A stretch of 64,000 nt of DNA from Rostratula benghalensis. Taxonomy: Eukaryota; Chordata; Aves; Charadriiformes; Rostratulidae. Positions 53,530-64,000 of the stretch are shown here, piece by piece (the stretch's first letter is position 1; each line of letters begins with the position of its first letter). Made by a program: the position numbers and the translations under genes. Location: positions 3,926,845 through 3,990,844 of the forward strand of contig VXAI01000015.1 in the NCBI GenBank assembly GCA_013399305.1, read 5' to 3'. Below the pieces are notes generated by a model. The model searched no databases and was not told where the DNA came from. It saw only the letters and a program-made list of their open reading frames with translations.

Positions 53530-56500
53530 AATTTTAGCTGTTCTGAAAACAGAACTTCTGGAGCACGAAGAGCTGGTTTTGAGTGATGCTTCTGGCATCT
53601 AACCCTTCGAATTATGCTGCGTATTTTTCTTGTATCTGTCTTGAAATGAAAAATTACCTTCTGTTTTCAAGTCACAATTTTTAAAAATTGTGCTAAACTT
53701 TGTATTGAGATTTCCAAAATTATGGACCATACAATGTCAATTCCTGCCTATTACTCTGAGACAATTGAATAATTACTAATGATACCAGAGTTCACACTCT
53801 TTTTTTTAACGTTTGTTTCTATAAATGTGTTTAAAATATGCCTATCTACAAAAAAACCATTTAGCTTGTTGATCTTTAGTTCCCGTTATGCTTAGGTTCA
53901 GTAAGCTTCATCCTTTTTTTAGTACCACAGGACTGAGTTTTTCACCTGCTGGGGCATGACGTTGCCATGACAACAGTCGATCTTGTTCACTGTTCTCTCC
54001 TCTTTGTGCATGACAAAAAGGAAAGCTTTTTGAGAAATATTTGTGAAAGCTGATCTAACTAATTGCATTTTAATTATCAGTGAAATAGAAGAAGAAATGG
54101 CTTGCTCCATTTCAGTAAAAATAAGAAATTTCTGTTTTAAGAATAGCACAAAGAAGTTGACAATTTAATCAAAGTTGGCAAGATGTCTCCATGAGCTATT
54201 CCTGTATAAAAGCATCTGCAACTGGTTTGTTAGCTGAATACTGAAGGACATGGTCTTTAGAAGACCCTAAAAGTTGTTCTGCCCAGACATCTCCAGGCTC
54301 ACATTGCCTTTCACCAGCCATTCTGTTGATCAGCAAATGCAAACATTAATGCCTTAGTACATAATTGAGTACATGTTTCTGTTGCAGCCATATCCCTAAT
54401 GAGCTCCAGTTGTTAACAGAACAGTGTTGTTCGTGTTTTTTAGCTGATGTATTTTGTTTGTTTTGCCACTAGTGAAATTGAAGTAAGTGGAAAATGCGGA
54501 TAGCAAGTTTCTTATGAGTTAGCACAAAGTGTGAGTGGAAATTCACAGTTGTGCAGAAACCACTAAAACCACACTATGCATTTTAATTACTTTAAAATAT
54601 TTGTTGGCATTTGGATTAACTTACATAACTAAGTTAGATTTTTGACACATACACTGCACTTGAGTCAAAATAGCAATTTACTAGCAATTGGAGATGTGGA
54701 ACCAAAAATTTGTGACATGACAGTAAAATTAAAAGAAAATATTTGTTAAGGGGGCAGTAGGGAATATCCCCATAGAACCAGGACTCAAATGGGCTTAATG
54801 TTTAAGCCATGCTGTGTTTCATTTGTGCCTTAATACAAGACCAGTGGACCTTGTTCACTGCTTTCTCCCTTAGAAGTGAAGAATTTAAGATATTTTTTAT
54901 TTTTATTTTCCCTTGGGTATATGTTGTCCCTGAAGGAACTAGAAGTCTGCCATGGTAAATGAGAATTAGAATCTCTGTCTCTAAGATACACAGATAAATT
55001 TATTGTGTTGAGAAGTGAGTGTAAAAATAATTGAAAGAAAATCCCCTGAATAAATATTGATTTTGCTTCAGTCCACAAATCAAATTGATTAACTTTCTAA
55101 TACTGAGAAGAAGCACTGCTGTAATAGTAAGTTAAATTTACTAGAAGAGGCCTCAGAAATGTATTTCACCTGTAGCTTTGGCTATGTTTATGTTCTCAGC
55201 AGCTGGATGTTATTTGAAAGCTGGAACACAAGTGTGCTTGTTTTTTAAAGGAAAGAGTAAGTAGTAGTTTGGCTAACTTGAGGTAAGGAGGGGGTATCTT
55301 CACAAAGGTAGCCTGAACAAAAGCTAAAGCATGTTGTACATGTGCTCTGGGTGACTAAACTAGGAACAGGTCTGTTGTCAGTGGTAGAATTACTTTGGTA
55401 CAAAGCCTGTAGTAAAGCATGTGCCTATCAAAGTAGTTTTCATGCCATCAATGGTGAAAGTGTTATAAATATTGAATAATTTTAGTTATTGAACACTCTT
55501 AGACTGAAAGTATTACAGTGTTAACATACATCAGTAATTCATTATTGAGGAGAATTGACCTCTCCCTTACTCCTTATTTTTCTTTGAAATTGATAAGCCT
55601 AAAATGACAATCTTCATGAATTCCTCAGTTCTCAGCTATACATTTGTATACTACTTTTCCACAAGATGATGTATGGTTTTCCATTAAGGAATTAAGCAGC
55701 TGTCTGATAGTACTCATTTTAAGTGCTAAGAAGTCTTTAAAAGTTGATAGTGAAAATGTAAATTATACAATTGCTGTCTTTGTTGGGATAGTGTTTGATA
55801 CTTTCTGCAGAACTTAAAAAGAAAAAAGTAATGCCACATACTGCCAGTTGAGGCTTCATTCCATCTCTGTTCCATCTCAGTTGTGAACTGAAAGTGTGGA
55901 AAGACATTCCACTTACCTCATGGAGGAAGCAGGGCATCGTAAAATACAAAGATAATAGCAAATGCTAAATAACGTTATTGTGGGGAATGTCTGCTTTTTT
56001 ACTGTCTTCATGATTACTTCCTTCAGCTGAGGCAGGAATAAAGACCAAAAGCAACGTCTTGAAGGGAACGTATTTGGTAATGCTTTGTAAACAACTGCAG
56101 CTAGCATGTCTGCTGTGTTATTTATTCAGAACTATGGATGCTGTAATAAAACCACAGTGCTTAGCTGTATCTAAAATTATTGCTTTGCCTATTTTCATTT
56201 TTAAAAGAGGTGGTGTCATGTTCATGTGATGTACCATGGGGGAAGATAATAAGATGGAGAGTGTGATAACCAGTTTTTAGTGATGGCCCAGTCTGAGCAG
56301 CAATAAATCAAACAAATATGGTTCCATGTGATCTTAAAATAGGGTAATCTTCCAGAAGTTCAGGTAAATCTCATGTTGATCTGCCCTTTTCCTCTCTGAT
56401 ACTGCAAAACATGGCAGTGAGTACCTTATTGTGGATATCAGTGTTCTTATAGGGGTGACAGATTTGAGGCTGTAGAAAAGATTGTGTGGACAAGTTATGA

Positions 56501-57086
56501 GAAAAAGCTAATACTCCAAAGGACAAGACAATGCAAATGAAATGAGTTGCTGGCACAAAGCTTGTTATCTTAAGAGTCTTTTTGAAGTGAAAAATAATAC
56601 CATGCATTAATTGTGCTTCCTCCATAACATCTGGTGCTGGTTGCTGTAATGCCAAGACACTGGTGATTTCCAAGTCCAATAAACTGCTACAGTTCCTGCG
56701 TTTCTTATTTAGTAGTGCTTTTTAAGAAGTGCTATTTTTATATGGTGTTTCTTATGCTAAAGTCAGCCTACTGATCAGAGGGGTAAAGCTGCATTTGTTT
56801 TCCTTTGTTAGAACAACATATAATTTGCATGGAAAAGTTCCTATTTTTAAAAGCAAGAAAATTGAATTGTGATATGATTTTATTTAAAATGCAGCATTTC
56901 TGAGAAATTTCTTTATCTTAACTGTGGGATGGAAAAAATGTATTTACGCCTCAATGCTCTCTGTAGAATTCCTTGGTTTTTCAACGTTAACATAAAATGT
57001 CAAGAGTACTTTTGTGGACTACTTGCTAACACCTACTTCATCATGTCAACTGAGAGAAGACTCAAATGGAAATAGTAAAACACCTC

Positions 57087-57099
57087 AAAAAAAAAAAAA
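57087..57099 (+). repeat. Poly(A) tract, 13 A
   Basis: An uninterrupted A run between CACCTC and GTCTTTG. Confidence 0.9.
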
Positions 57100-59867
57100 G
57101 TCTTTGATTATTTTTCATATCATTTAATAATTTTCCATGTAATTTATTAAAAGTGTGGCGATCTAACTGTCAGAAGTTGCTATCTGTGGAAGCCAGTAAT
57201 GGATAGAATTGTACTCTCCACGGCACAGGGAGGGCACATTCAGCATCTTTCAGTGCTTGCTTTGATCCCGCTTCTGTCTTACTGGTATGCATCCCAAGCT
57301 GTCAGATCTAACGGAAGCGGTGTCAGAACATTAACTAATGCAACAGCAGCAGCTCTTCTTCGCTTGCTGCCGGTTCCACATTGCTCAGTGCTGTATTATA
57401 TAGGGGTTAGAATTATGCAGAACAGCCTGTATTTTTCTTACATCATCCACATGCTAATTACAAAGAGAAAATCAAAAAGGTTTTGGTGGCAGTTTGTTGT
57501 ACAGGCTGTGCCTCTCAGCCCTGCTCTGTTAGCTTGTCCATATTGAGGTTCTTAAATAGTTCTACTGTGTGTTATTCGGGATGAGTCAGCTTTGCCTTTA
57601 AAATCTAGTTCTTACAAGAAGAAAAAAATAAATTGGTGGTGATGAACCTGACCTTAGAAATGAGTCATTTACTGGGCAAAAAATACACAAGGAAAGATCA
57701 GAGAGACTTCATTTTTCCTTTTTCTTTAAGTACCTATAGACTAGAGGTTTCACTTTTCTCTTGGATTAATCCTATTCATGTGCCGTCAAAGCAGAGAACT
57801 ATCACAAGGGGTTATAATCAGACCGTTCTAATACAGTCATTCCAGGTTACTGGCAAAAACAACTCTTAAAGAAAAAGAGCTACAAATAAATGAATAGTGT
57901 ATAACATTTTTTTAAAACAAAAATAATTGATGGATGCGCGAAGTAGCACACAGGGCAACAGATGCCTTTCTCCAGGCAATGTAGAACCTTGTTACCCAGA
58001 CAGTGGTGTCAGATTGTATTAAATCCAAAGAACTCACCCTCCTACCATGAAATTTTTAGTCAGTCCTCTTATCTGTAGAATTCCTACTTTTGCTCTGTTA
58101 CAAGCACACATTTTTGCCTTCATTTCCGCGCTTGCTTAAAAAGATGCAACTTATATATAAGGTAACACAATACATTTTTTTGTGTATTTAATTGTTCATG
58201 GATGTTTCTTTATTAATTGTCTTATGTTTTGTGAAGTGTATACTGGTGTGTGAGATTTTAAATCTGTGTAGTGCTCTGGGCACCCCTTATGAAATGGCAC
58301 ACTGCAGGACTGCTTGTGTTTATATCCGTTTGGGAGAGCTGTCAATTTTCTGATTCAGTTTACTTTGTTGATTCTGAAAAGATCATCCTTAGTGTTGTTT
58401 TCTTAAATCAAAATGTCTTTCTAGCTGAGAATGCCTGAAGCATTCCTAACATCCAACAGGAACTATCCTTGCTGTTTGGAATTTTCTCTGACATGCAAAA
58501 GACATTGCAGATTCTTTTTGTTAATTATGCTGCTTATGGTCCTGACATGAGTACAGCTTGAATGAAATACCACCACATGTAATATATGTAAATACGGTTT
58601 ATGCTTCTTGTATTTAACTTGGTAGTAAAGCTTAAGCAGGAGCTAAGCTGTATGCAACTTCTGCCTACGTACATTAGAAAAAGTTTGGATTGGTTTGTTC
58701 TGTAAACTGATGCTAATCTGTCACAATACCTTCGTTTTTTTCTGGAGGATGGTGAAATAATTCTACATACAGCTTCTGTTTTTTTCTTATAATTAATTTT
58801 CCTCATTCATTTCTCCGTAACATTTTTGGATGCACGCTAAACTAGTAATTAAATCGCTTCAAGCCCTTGATTTTTTTTAAGTGTGCATTGTGTAACATCA
58901 TCATTAGAAAGGAGGTGCCACTGTTCAACTAACAGTTGCAACCCAGTGTCAAGACTGGACAGAGTGGTGAGTAGCCTTTTTGGAAGTATGAAGTACTGTT
59001 TCATGGGCTAACTGGCTTGATGAGTCCTTAATCTTCACTCTACTTGTCTTTATTAGCAGCTGCAGTGGATTGATATGCATAAGTTAAATGGTAGACCTCA
59101 TTTGACTCTAGTAAAATGTTGCTTTGTAGACACAACTAAATTGTCAGGTGTATAAATGAAGAACAGGGAAGAGGGCAGCTTGGGAAAAAAAAGACAAAAC
59201 TCTTACTAAATTTGTAAAAAGGAGTCAAAAGTTATTTGTAGCAAAATTTACAAGGATGAGGGAAGAGCACGTGGTAAAGCTTTCCCCAGGTTTGTTTTTT
59301 GGACTGGTACTTGTTTATTTTCAGAAAGTTTGAAAAACTGGATCATATCAAGTTTTGAAATAAATCCCACAAAATTTCCTCTTAGGTCCAAGCAGTAACA
59401 GAGTGATGCCTCTTTGCATGTTCCTTTTTGAATTTGGAAGCATTATTAAATAGAGAGTGCTGTAGCAGAGAATCCCTAGCATTCTCAGGCAAGCTGGAGG
59501 CACAAAGCATGTAACCAGCCTAGTGCCAGTGAGTCTGTCATTCGTGAAGGCTGCCCTATGTAATTCCTGACCTCTTCTTTCTGTTGGTTGGAGGTTCTGT
59601 TTGGAATTGGCAGTTGGAAGAGCTGAAGTGAGAAGTGTTGCCCTGTTGTTAATGCATGCAGTGCTAGCTGCCAAGTAAAGGAGAGAGAATGGAAAAATAC
59701 TCTTATTTATTTCAGTATAGCATCTTAAGGAAGCCTAGCCTTGTTGTGCGAGAAAAAACACAGCTGGGATTTTTAAAAAGGCATCTGTCTCCCTTAAAAT
59801 GTACTTGAAAGTATCAAAGCTCTTTCAGGATCCAACCATAAAATCCTAATAAAGGTAACTCACAACA

Positions 59868-59900
59868 CAGTAAAAGAACAGTAAAAGCACAGTAAAAACA
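59868..59900 (+). repeat. 11-bp tandem repeat, three copies
   Basis: Three adjacent copies of CAGTAAAAGMA-type units (CAGTAAAAGAA, CAGTAAAAGCA, CAGTAAAAACA), followed by a more diverged ACACAGCAAAA. It is a small minisatellite-like array. Confidence 0.9.
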
Positions 59901-60352
59901 ACACAGCAAAAAGTATCAGTTGTTTTGGATTGCCCACCAGGTGAAAAGCACCCTTTTGTGTGCCAGTCTGGCCGAGGTCTAGTGGGCATATTCACCATGG
60001 TGGAATGAAGGTACTTCTGGCAACTTTCAGAGACTGACTGTGGACCGATAAGAAATTTGAGCTTTCTGGTTTGTATGTGGAAGAAAACAGTAAAAATGTA
60101 ATTTTCCTCTATATGACTTCAGTTATCTTTTTTTAAGGTATGCATTGCCTGTTTCATGGAGTTTACTTCTAGGGCAGCTGGGATTAACTCTGATCATTTT
60201 TGTTGAATCATTTAATTAATCTGGAAAATATTGAGGTATATATTGTTAAGGGACCAAATCACTGCAGTCAGTGCATTAGACAGAAAATCACAAACTGTAG
60301 TGATGCATAACTACCATTTGCAAAAGTCTGGGTGGTATTTCCGACCCTCCAG

Positions 60353-60541
60353 AGAAAAGGAGATGGTGAGGAAACGTTTAATGAGTCTCCAAGTGAAAGT
60401 TATCATCTGGAAATGTTCGATGCTGGAGAAACTGGTCACGAGGAATTTAGAGAGAACTTTCCTGAAGGTGATGCTGATGGATACTCCCCAGGAACTAACC
60501 TGTCTTCCTCTTGGGGCAGGAGCACGTGCTGCCATGGGTAA
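60353..60541 (+). CDS. Acidic coding-like segment ending in a stop; possible alternative terminal exon or gene remnant
   Basis: After a short pyrimidine stretch ending in CCCTCCAG, a frame stays open for 62 codons and then stops at TAA (60539-60541). It enters at a codon boundary, the same phase as exons A and B. The peptide is unusually acidic and low in hydrophobics: it starts RKGDGEETFNESPSESYHLE, goes on through Glu-, Asp- and Gly-rich sequence and ends in a Ser/Cys-rich tail. The segment has more CpG than the flanking DNA, which is also coding-like. A donor-like GG|GTAACC at 60538 would give a 185-bp exon leaving phase 2, which does not fit exon B. It could therefore be an alternative last exon, an exon of another transcript, a decayed retrocopy, or chance. 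I do not recognise the protein. Confidence 0.3.
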   Translation, partial: RKGDGEETFNESPSESYHLEMFDAGETGHEEFRENFPEGDADGYSPGTNLSSSWGRSTCCHG

Positions 60542-61382
60542 CCACCTCCCAGGTTACTCTCAGGGGCACGACTGCTAATGCTGGGCAGCAGCAAAACCAT
60601 TGCAGCTGAATCTACCAGAATTATTCTGTCAGAGCCCATGTTGTGAGCGTTCATTGTTGTTGAGAAATGACTCAAGTCAGCAAATGATTGAAACTAATAT
60701 TGTGGGAGTTTCTGAGTTGACCGTAATTACGACTTGGTTCATTTCCAGAAGACATAGCCCAGTAAAGGAACTTAGCTAAATTTACAAGGTTCAGTTTACC
60801 ATGTTATTGCTCTGAGACTTTTGAGTCATTTATTGTTCGTTTCTTAATGCATTTTCTGAGAGCAAGTATTCTAAATATTATAAATGTACGTGTGTTTATG
60901 TCACTTCCAGGTATACTAATACCATATACAAATACATTATATCCTCATGGCAATTACTGGAAGTGGAAACTTTGCACTGAGTTCTAGTTGCTGGGTTTCT
61001 ATCTGTATACTTTTTAGGCTAGAAGTGTGCCAGTAATTCCTCTTACTGTTGCAGGTCTCTTGATCTTTATGGATTTAGTTGGGATGAGGAACATAGGTGG
61101 TGCTTTATGCAGGCAAACGTGAAAGAATACTGAGAGAAATTGCCGTGAGGATAAACAGAGATAAAAGCAAAAAGAAATAGGTTTATAAATCAGGAGTAAT
61201 GAACCTGGGAGAGTAACTGCCCTACTTCCGTTCATCCTTGCAAATAACATTATTAAAATGTATTTTCTTCAGGTAGGACTAACAGCCAGCCCAGTTGCTG
61301 TGGTATTTCTCTTAAACAGTTTTCCATTCTGGAGAATGTAAGTAGGGTGTGAAAGGTGCTGGCCTAGATTACCAACAATTAC

Positions 61383-61410
61383 TCCTTCTCTCCTTCTCTC
61401 CCCTCCCCCC
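61383..61410 (+). repeat. CT-rich (polypyrimidine) tract
   Basis: A tract of only C and T, built of CTTCTCTC-like units ending in six C. It has no exon behind it. Confidence 0.85.
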
Positions 61411-61427
61411 ATTTATGCTTGAATTCC

Positions 61428-61447
61428 TTTTAATAATATTATTAAAA
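61428..61447. repeat. Perfect 20-bp AT palindrome
   Basis: TTTTAATAATATTATTAAAA equals its own reverse complement. It follows a CT-rich tract (61383-61410) at the start of a conserved-looking block. Confidence 0.95.
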
Positions 61448-62130
61448 CCTGGTAACTCATTGTCACTTGTTCTCCATTAAAGTCAGCTGAGCACTATTGA
61501 TTTGTAACAAATGCAAATTGATCCATTAAAGTCAATGTCAAATCCGGTTTGACAAAAGCCTGCAGTTGTAAGGGTTTCACAGCTGGTAGTGTTGCCTATT
61601 TTCACCTTGTAAAGTGCAGAATAGACAGGCACTGCTTTACAAGTGACTTTCAGCAATTAATAGGATGCAATGATTTATTTGCATATCCAAGGAACTGTTC
61701 TGTGCAGTTTGTTGATATTATAAAAATATTTACTGATTTAATTCACACCTTCGAAAATGCAAAGTGAGTGAAGAAATTCATCTCATTTTGGCCCTCAGAA
61801 CTGTCTAGCATCTCACCCAGCCCGACTGCCACATTTAATTGCACCCTGAACAACAGATTTAACAGACTTGAGAAATTTTAATTGCTGAGCTGCTTATGTG
61901 TGAGATGATAGGTGTGTCTGCCATCAGGAGACTAAATACTGTGCAGTTTGTTGTCTTAGTTTACTTCAGTCCGGGAGCCCTGAATGCTTAGCCAGGAGGA
62001 TGGCTTCCCACAGATGAAACAATGTTCTGATAGTGCACAGTGATGGGGCTGTGACAATTTATTACTTAAGCTGAACTGGTTTTCACTGTCCCTTTTGATG
62101 CTCTGATTTAACTATTATACTGGCATTCCA
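61430..62130. promoter_or_regulatory. Candidate conserved non-coding element (enhancer-like)
   Basis: About 700 bp of non-repetitive, balanced sequence follows the AT palindrome. Visible motifs are a perfect POU octamer ATTTGCAT (near 61677), a second octamer-like ATGCAAAT (near 61510), two copies of CCATTAAAGTCA about 50 bp apart, several TTTAATTG cores, and E-box-like CAGCTG-type words. An open frame runs through 61549-61767. Enhancer function is inferred from appearance only. Confidence 0.35.
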
Positions 62131-63815
62131 GGTGTGGGCAGAAATACAGTATCTTTGTGGAGTTAATCAATATGTTAAAATCACTGTTATTCAGAATGGT
62201 TTTTTTGGTTTGAAATGTTTTATGAAACTGATATTTGATTCTCATTTTCTATAGAAAAGCCTGTTAACATAATCATACTATCTGTTTAGCTGACCCTGTA
62301 CATTTTAAACCCAGTGGTTAGTTTCAATCAGATTTGGATTTCATGCCTTCTTAGATATCAGTCAAGTAGCCAAGGCAGAAATTTGTAAGCTTCATTAGCT
62401 CTGATGCTCAGGTAATGAAGCTTAGGAAACAATTTAGATAAACAGTTTAACAACTTTTGTTCATTGAACACACTAGTTTTCTATTCACAACGTGGATCTT
62501 GAGTGGAGAGAGTTTTGAAACTGATTTAAGAAAGATATGCTTAAAATGGCAAAGTTTTCTGTTTAAAAAGTATGAAAAGCATTTAGATATCAGAATCTTG
62601 AAACAACTTTTTTAGGGCTTACATTAGTAAATAAAAAACCTGGATATTTAATTTTTTTTCAAATTAAGACTTTTAAAGAGAATTTTTGATAATGCATTGC
62701 TTGACCAGTTTTTCTTAAGACCTCAGCAGAATCAGAAGAGAAATCTACTGATAGTGTGGATTTCAATGGTGCAAAATCCTAAATTATTTCAAAATCACTC
62801 AAAAGTGGACCCAGTTTTGCCCACCTTAGTGTAGTTTCTGGTAAATATAACCAATGTCTACAGAAGAAAATGTGTGACACATAATGTAGAATGGAAAGAT
62901 TACAGATTGCCAGCATGACTGGTTGCAACTTTCATAAGGAATTGAATGTAAGATTTCATCTCAGACAACTACCTTTGTGAACATCTGAAAAAACAAATTG
63001 TCAACAGGATGCTGCTGGTTTTTCCTGATGCAGGTGTTTTGCTTTGTGTGACCTCACAAGGCATTTCCACCTCTCTAGTTATACTTCTGACTTTATATTT
63101 GAATTTTACTTACTTTTCCTTTTTCCTTCCTTACAGTGCTGTCTAAAAATACATTCCCGAGGCTGCAGTCAATACCTTGATCTTTACTCATAAGTTACTT
63201 ACCTTTTGATGTCCATATTTATTTCTCATTTGCCTGCTGCCGTAGTATGGCTCTACCCAGGTTCTAAAAGTGTTTGTATTGTAATGTGTGTGTATACATT
63301 TATTATAAGTGGATATACACTGTAAGTAAAGTGAAATACGTGAATATGAAAAAGTTTACATAGCTAGACCTTCCAGTTGTTGTGGTTTGCCCCCAAAATG
63401 CTTTCTGAAAACCTAAGTTCGATAGCATTACTTTATTTCTGGGAGCCAGGTGTCTTTCTCTTCTCAGCTCTCAGTGAGGCAGCCAGGTTTGAGCTTTTTC
63501 CATCTATAGGGAGATTTTTTTTTAATTATTATTTTTATAGACAGGAGGCCTGTCAAGTCAGATCATCTCATCTCTCTTTGCCTGCATATCTTTGATCTGA
63601 TCATCTGCTGAAAACGTGGGTTTATGGTAGAGCAAACTGTAACCGCAACCTGATTTGCTGCTTCTGCACCTTCAGTGCCTTTGGCTTTGTGCCTGACATT
63701 ACCCTTAATAGTTTGTTAATACCAAGTAACGCAAAAACATTGCTTCCTTAAGTACTTAATAGGATGCACTGTAATGGAGATAAATGGTCTATAACACTCT
63801 TCACTTGTGTTTTAG

Positions 63816-63905
63816 GAAAATGAACTGAAGGATGCTGTGCAAGAAAAGAATCGCCTGAGCCTTCAGCATGCAACTGTGTCCCACAAAGCACTGCAATATG
63901 ACCGG
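63816..63905 (+). CDS. Internal coding exon B, coiled-coil segment of an unidentified large gene (30 codons, phase 0/0)
   Basis: This is a strong internal exon. The acceptor is a T-rich tract ending in TGTTTTAG, and the donor is CGG|GTAACA. The 90 bp encode exactly 30 codons in one frame, starting ENELKDAVQEKNRL and ending KALQYDR. The peptide is highly charged. Leu4, Ala7, Lys11, Leu14, His18, Val21, Ala25 and Tyr28 fall at alternating 3/4 spacing, which is the heptad pattern of a coiled coil. Many centrosomal, ciliary, golgin and motor-adaptor proteins have such segments, but this stretch alone does not identify one. It lies 95 bp from the window edge, so the following exon is outside. Phase 0 at both ends fits exon A. 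That both exons belong to one gene is an inference from strand and phase. Confidence 0.82.
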
Positions 63906-64000
63906 GTAACATCATGAGCACAGAGCTCCTACATTTTATTTGTTGAAAAAATCAGACTACAGAGTGGATAAAAGTGGATTGGATAGTTATTTGTTTCTGA
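63906..64000 (+). other. Start of the intron after exon B
   Basis: The sequence starts with the donor GTAACA and soon runs into in-frame stops. The matching acceptor is beyond the window. Confidence 0.75.

Larger units (their letters stand above)
24339..63815. other. Very long intron-like interval between exons A and B
   Basis: About 39.5 kb without a confident exon. It begins GTAAGT and ends TTTTAG on the + strand, which is consistent with one intron. Skipped or alternative exons cannot be excluded. It holds two CR1 fragments, several homopolymer tracts and the conserved-looking blocks at 31985, 35150 and 61430. A GC-richer pocket at 28890-29130 matches nothing I recognise. The remainder is ordinary AT-rich DNA. 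Confidence 0.55.

Noticed and set aside
57199..57546. 115-codon frame with hydrophobic segments
   Set aside because: No promoter, splice context or recognisable family; one of several frames of this length expected by chance in 64 kb.
59348..59674. 108-codon frame on the - strand
   Set aside because: No supporting signals; composition does not differ from translated non-coding DNA.
61273..61337. 65-bp segment between TTCTTCAG and GAAT|GTAAGT
   Set aside because: Good splice look-alikes, but the phases fit neither exon A nor exon B and the segment is short.
1..64000. A hidden novel system such as CRISPR arrays, phage, operons or viral genes
   Set aside because: No regular spaced repeats, no clustered long frames and no ribosome-binding sites; the sequence is vertebrate intron-like throughout.

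Overview
This window looks like bird nuclear DNA. It is AT-rich, CpG-poor and almost free of long open reading frames. It carries two fragments of the CR1 LINE, the dominant avian retroposon, with the 3'-end sequences typical of birds. It also carries several faint fragments that resemble ancient amniote SINE/LINE families. I cannot name the species.

The window appears to lie inside one very large gene on the + strand. Two exons can be supported from splice sites and an open phase. Exon A is 24201-24338 (138 bp, 46 codons). Exon B is 63816-63905 (90 bp, 30 codons). Both start and end at codon boundaries (phase 0/0), so they can be spliced together in frame across about 39.5 kb of intron. Exon B encodes a charged helix with coiled-coil spacing. 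Exon A encodes a polar Gln/Thr/His-rich stretch. I could not assign the protein to a named gene, so no symbol is given. No promoter, CpG island, first exon or confident last exon is visible, so both gene ends should lie outside the window.

Layout: 1-24200 is intron-like, with old repeats and homopolymers. 24201-24338 is exon A. 24339-63815 is a very long intron-like stretch with the two CR1 fragments (36290-36502 on +; 41324-41382 on -) and several blocks that look like conserved non-coding elements (best at 35150-35560 and 61430-62130). 63816-63905 is exon B. 63906-64000 is the start of the next intron.

Five weaker exon-like candidates are listed at low confidence: 5916-5979, 23562-23688, 35467-35517, 39569-39709 and 60353-60541. 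The reading frames elsewhere are short (at most 128 codons) and I see no support for them as genes. I found no convincing tRNA, rRNA, CRISPR array, complete transposon or virus-derived gene.
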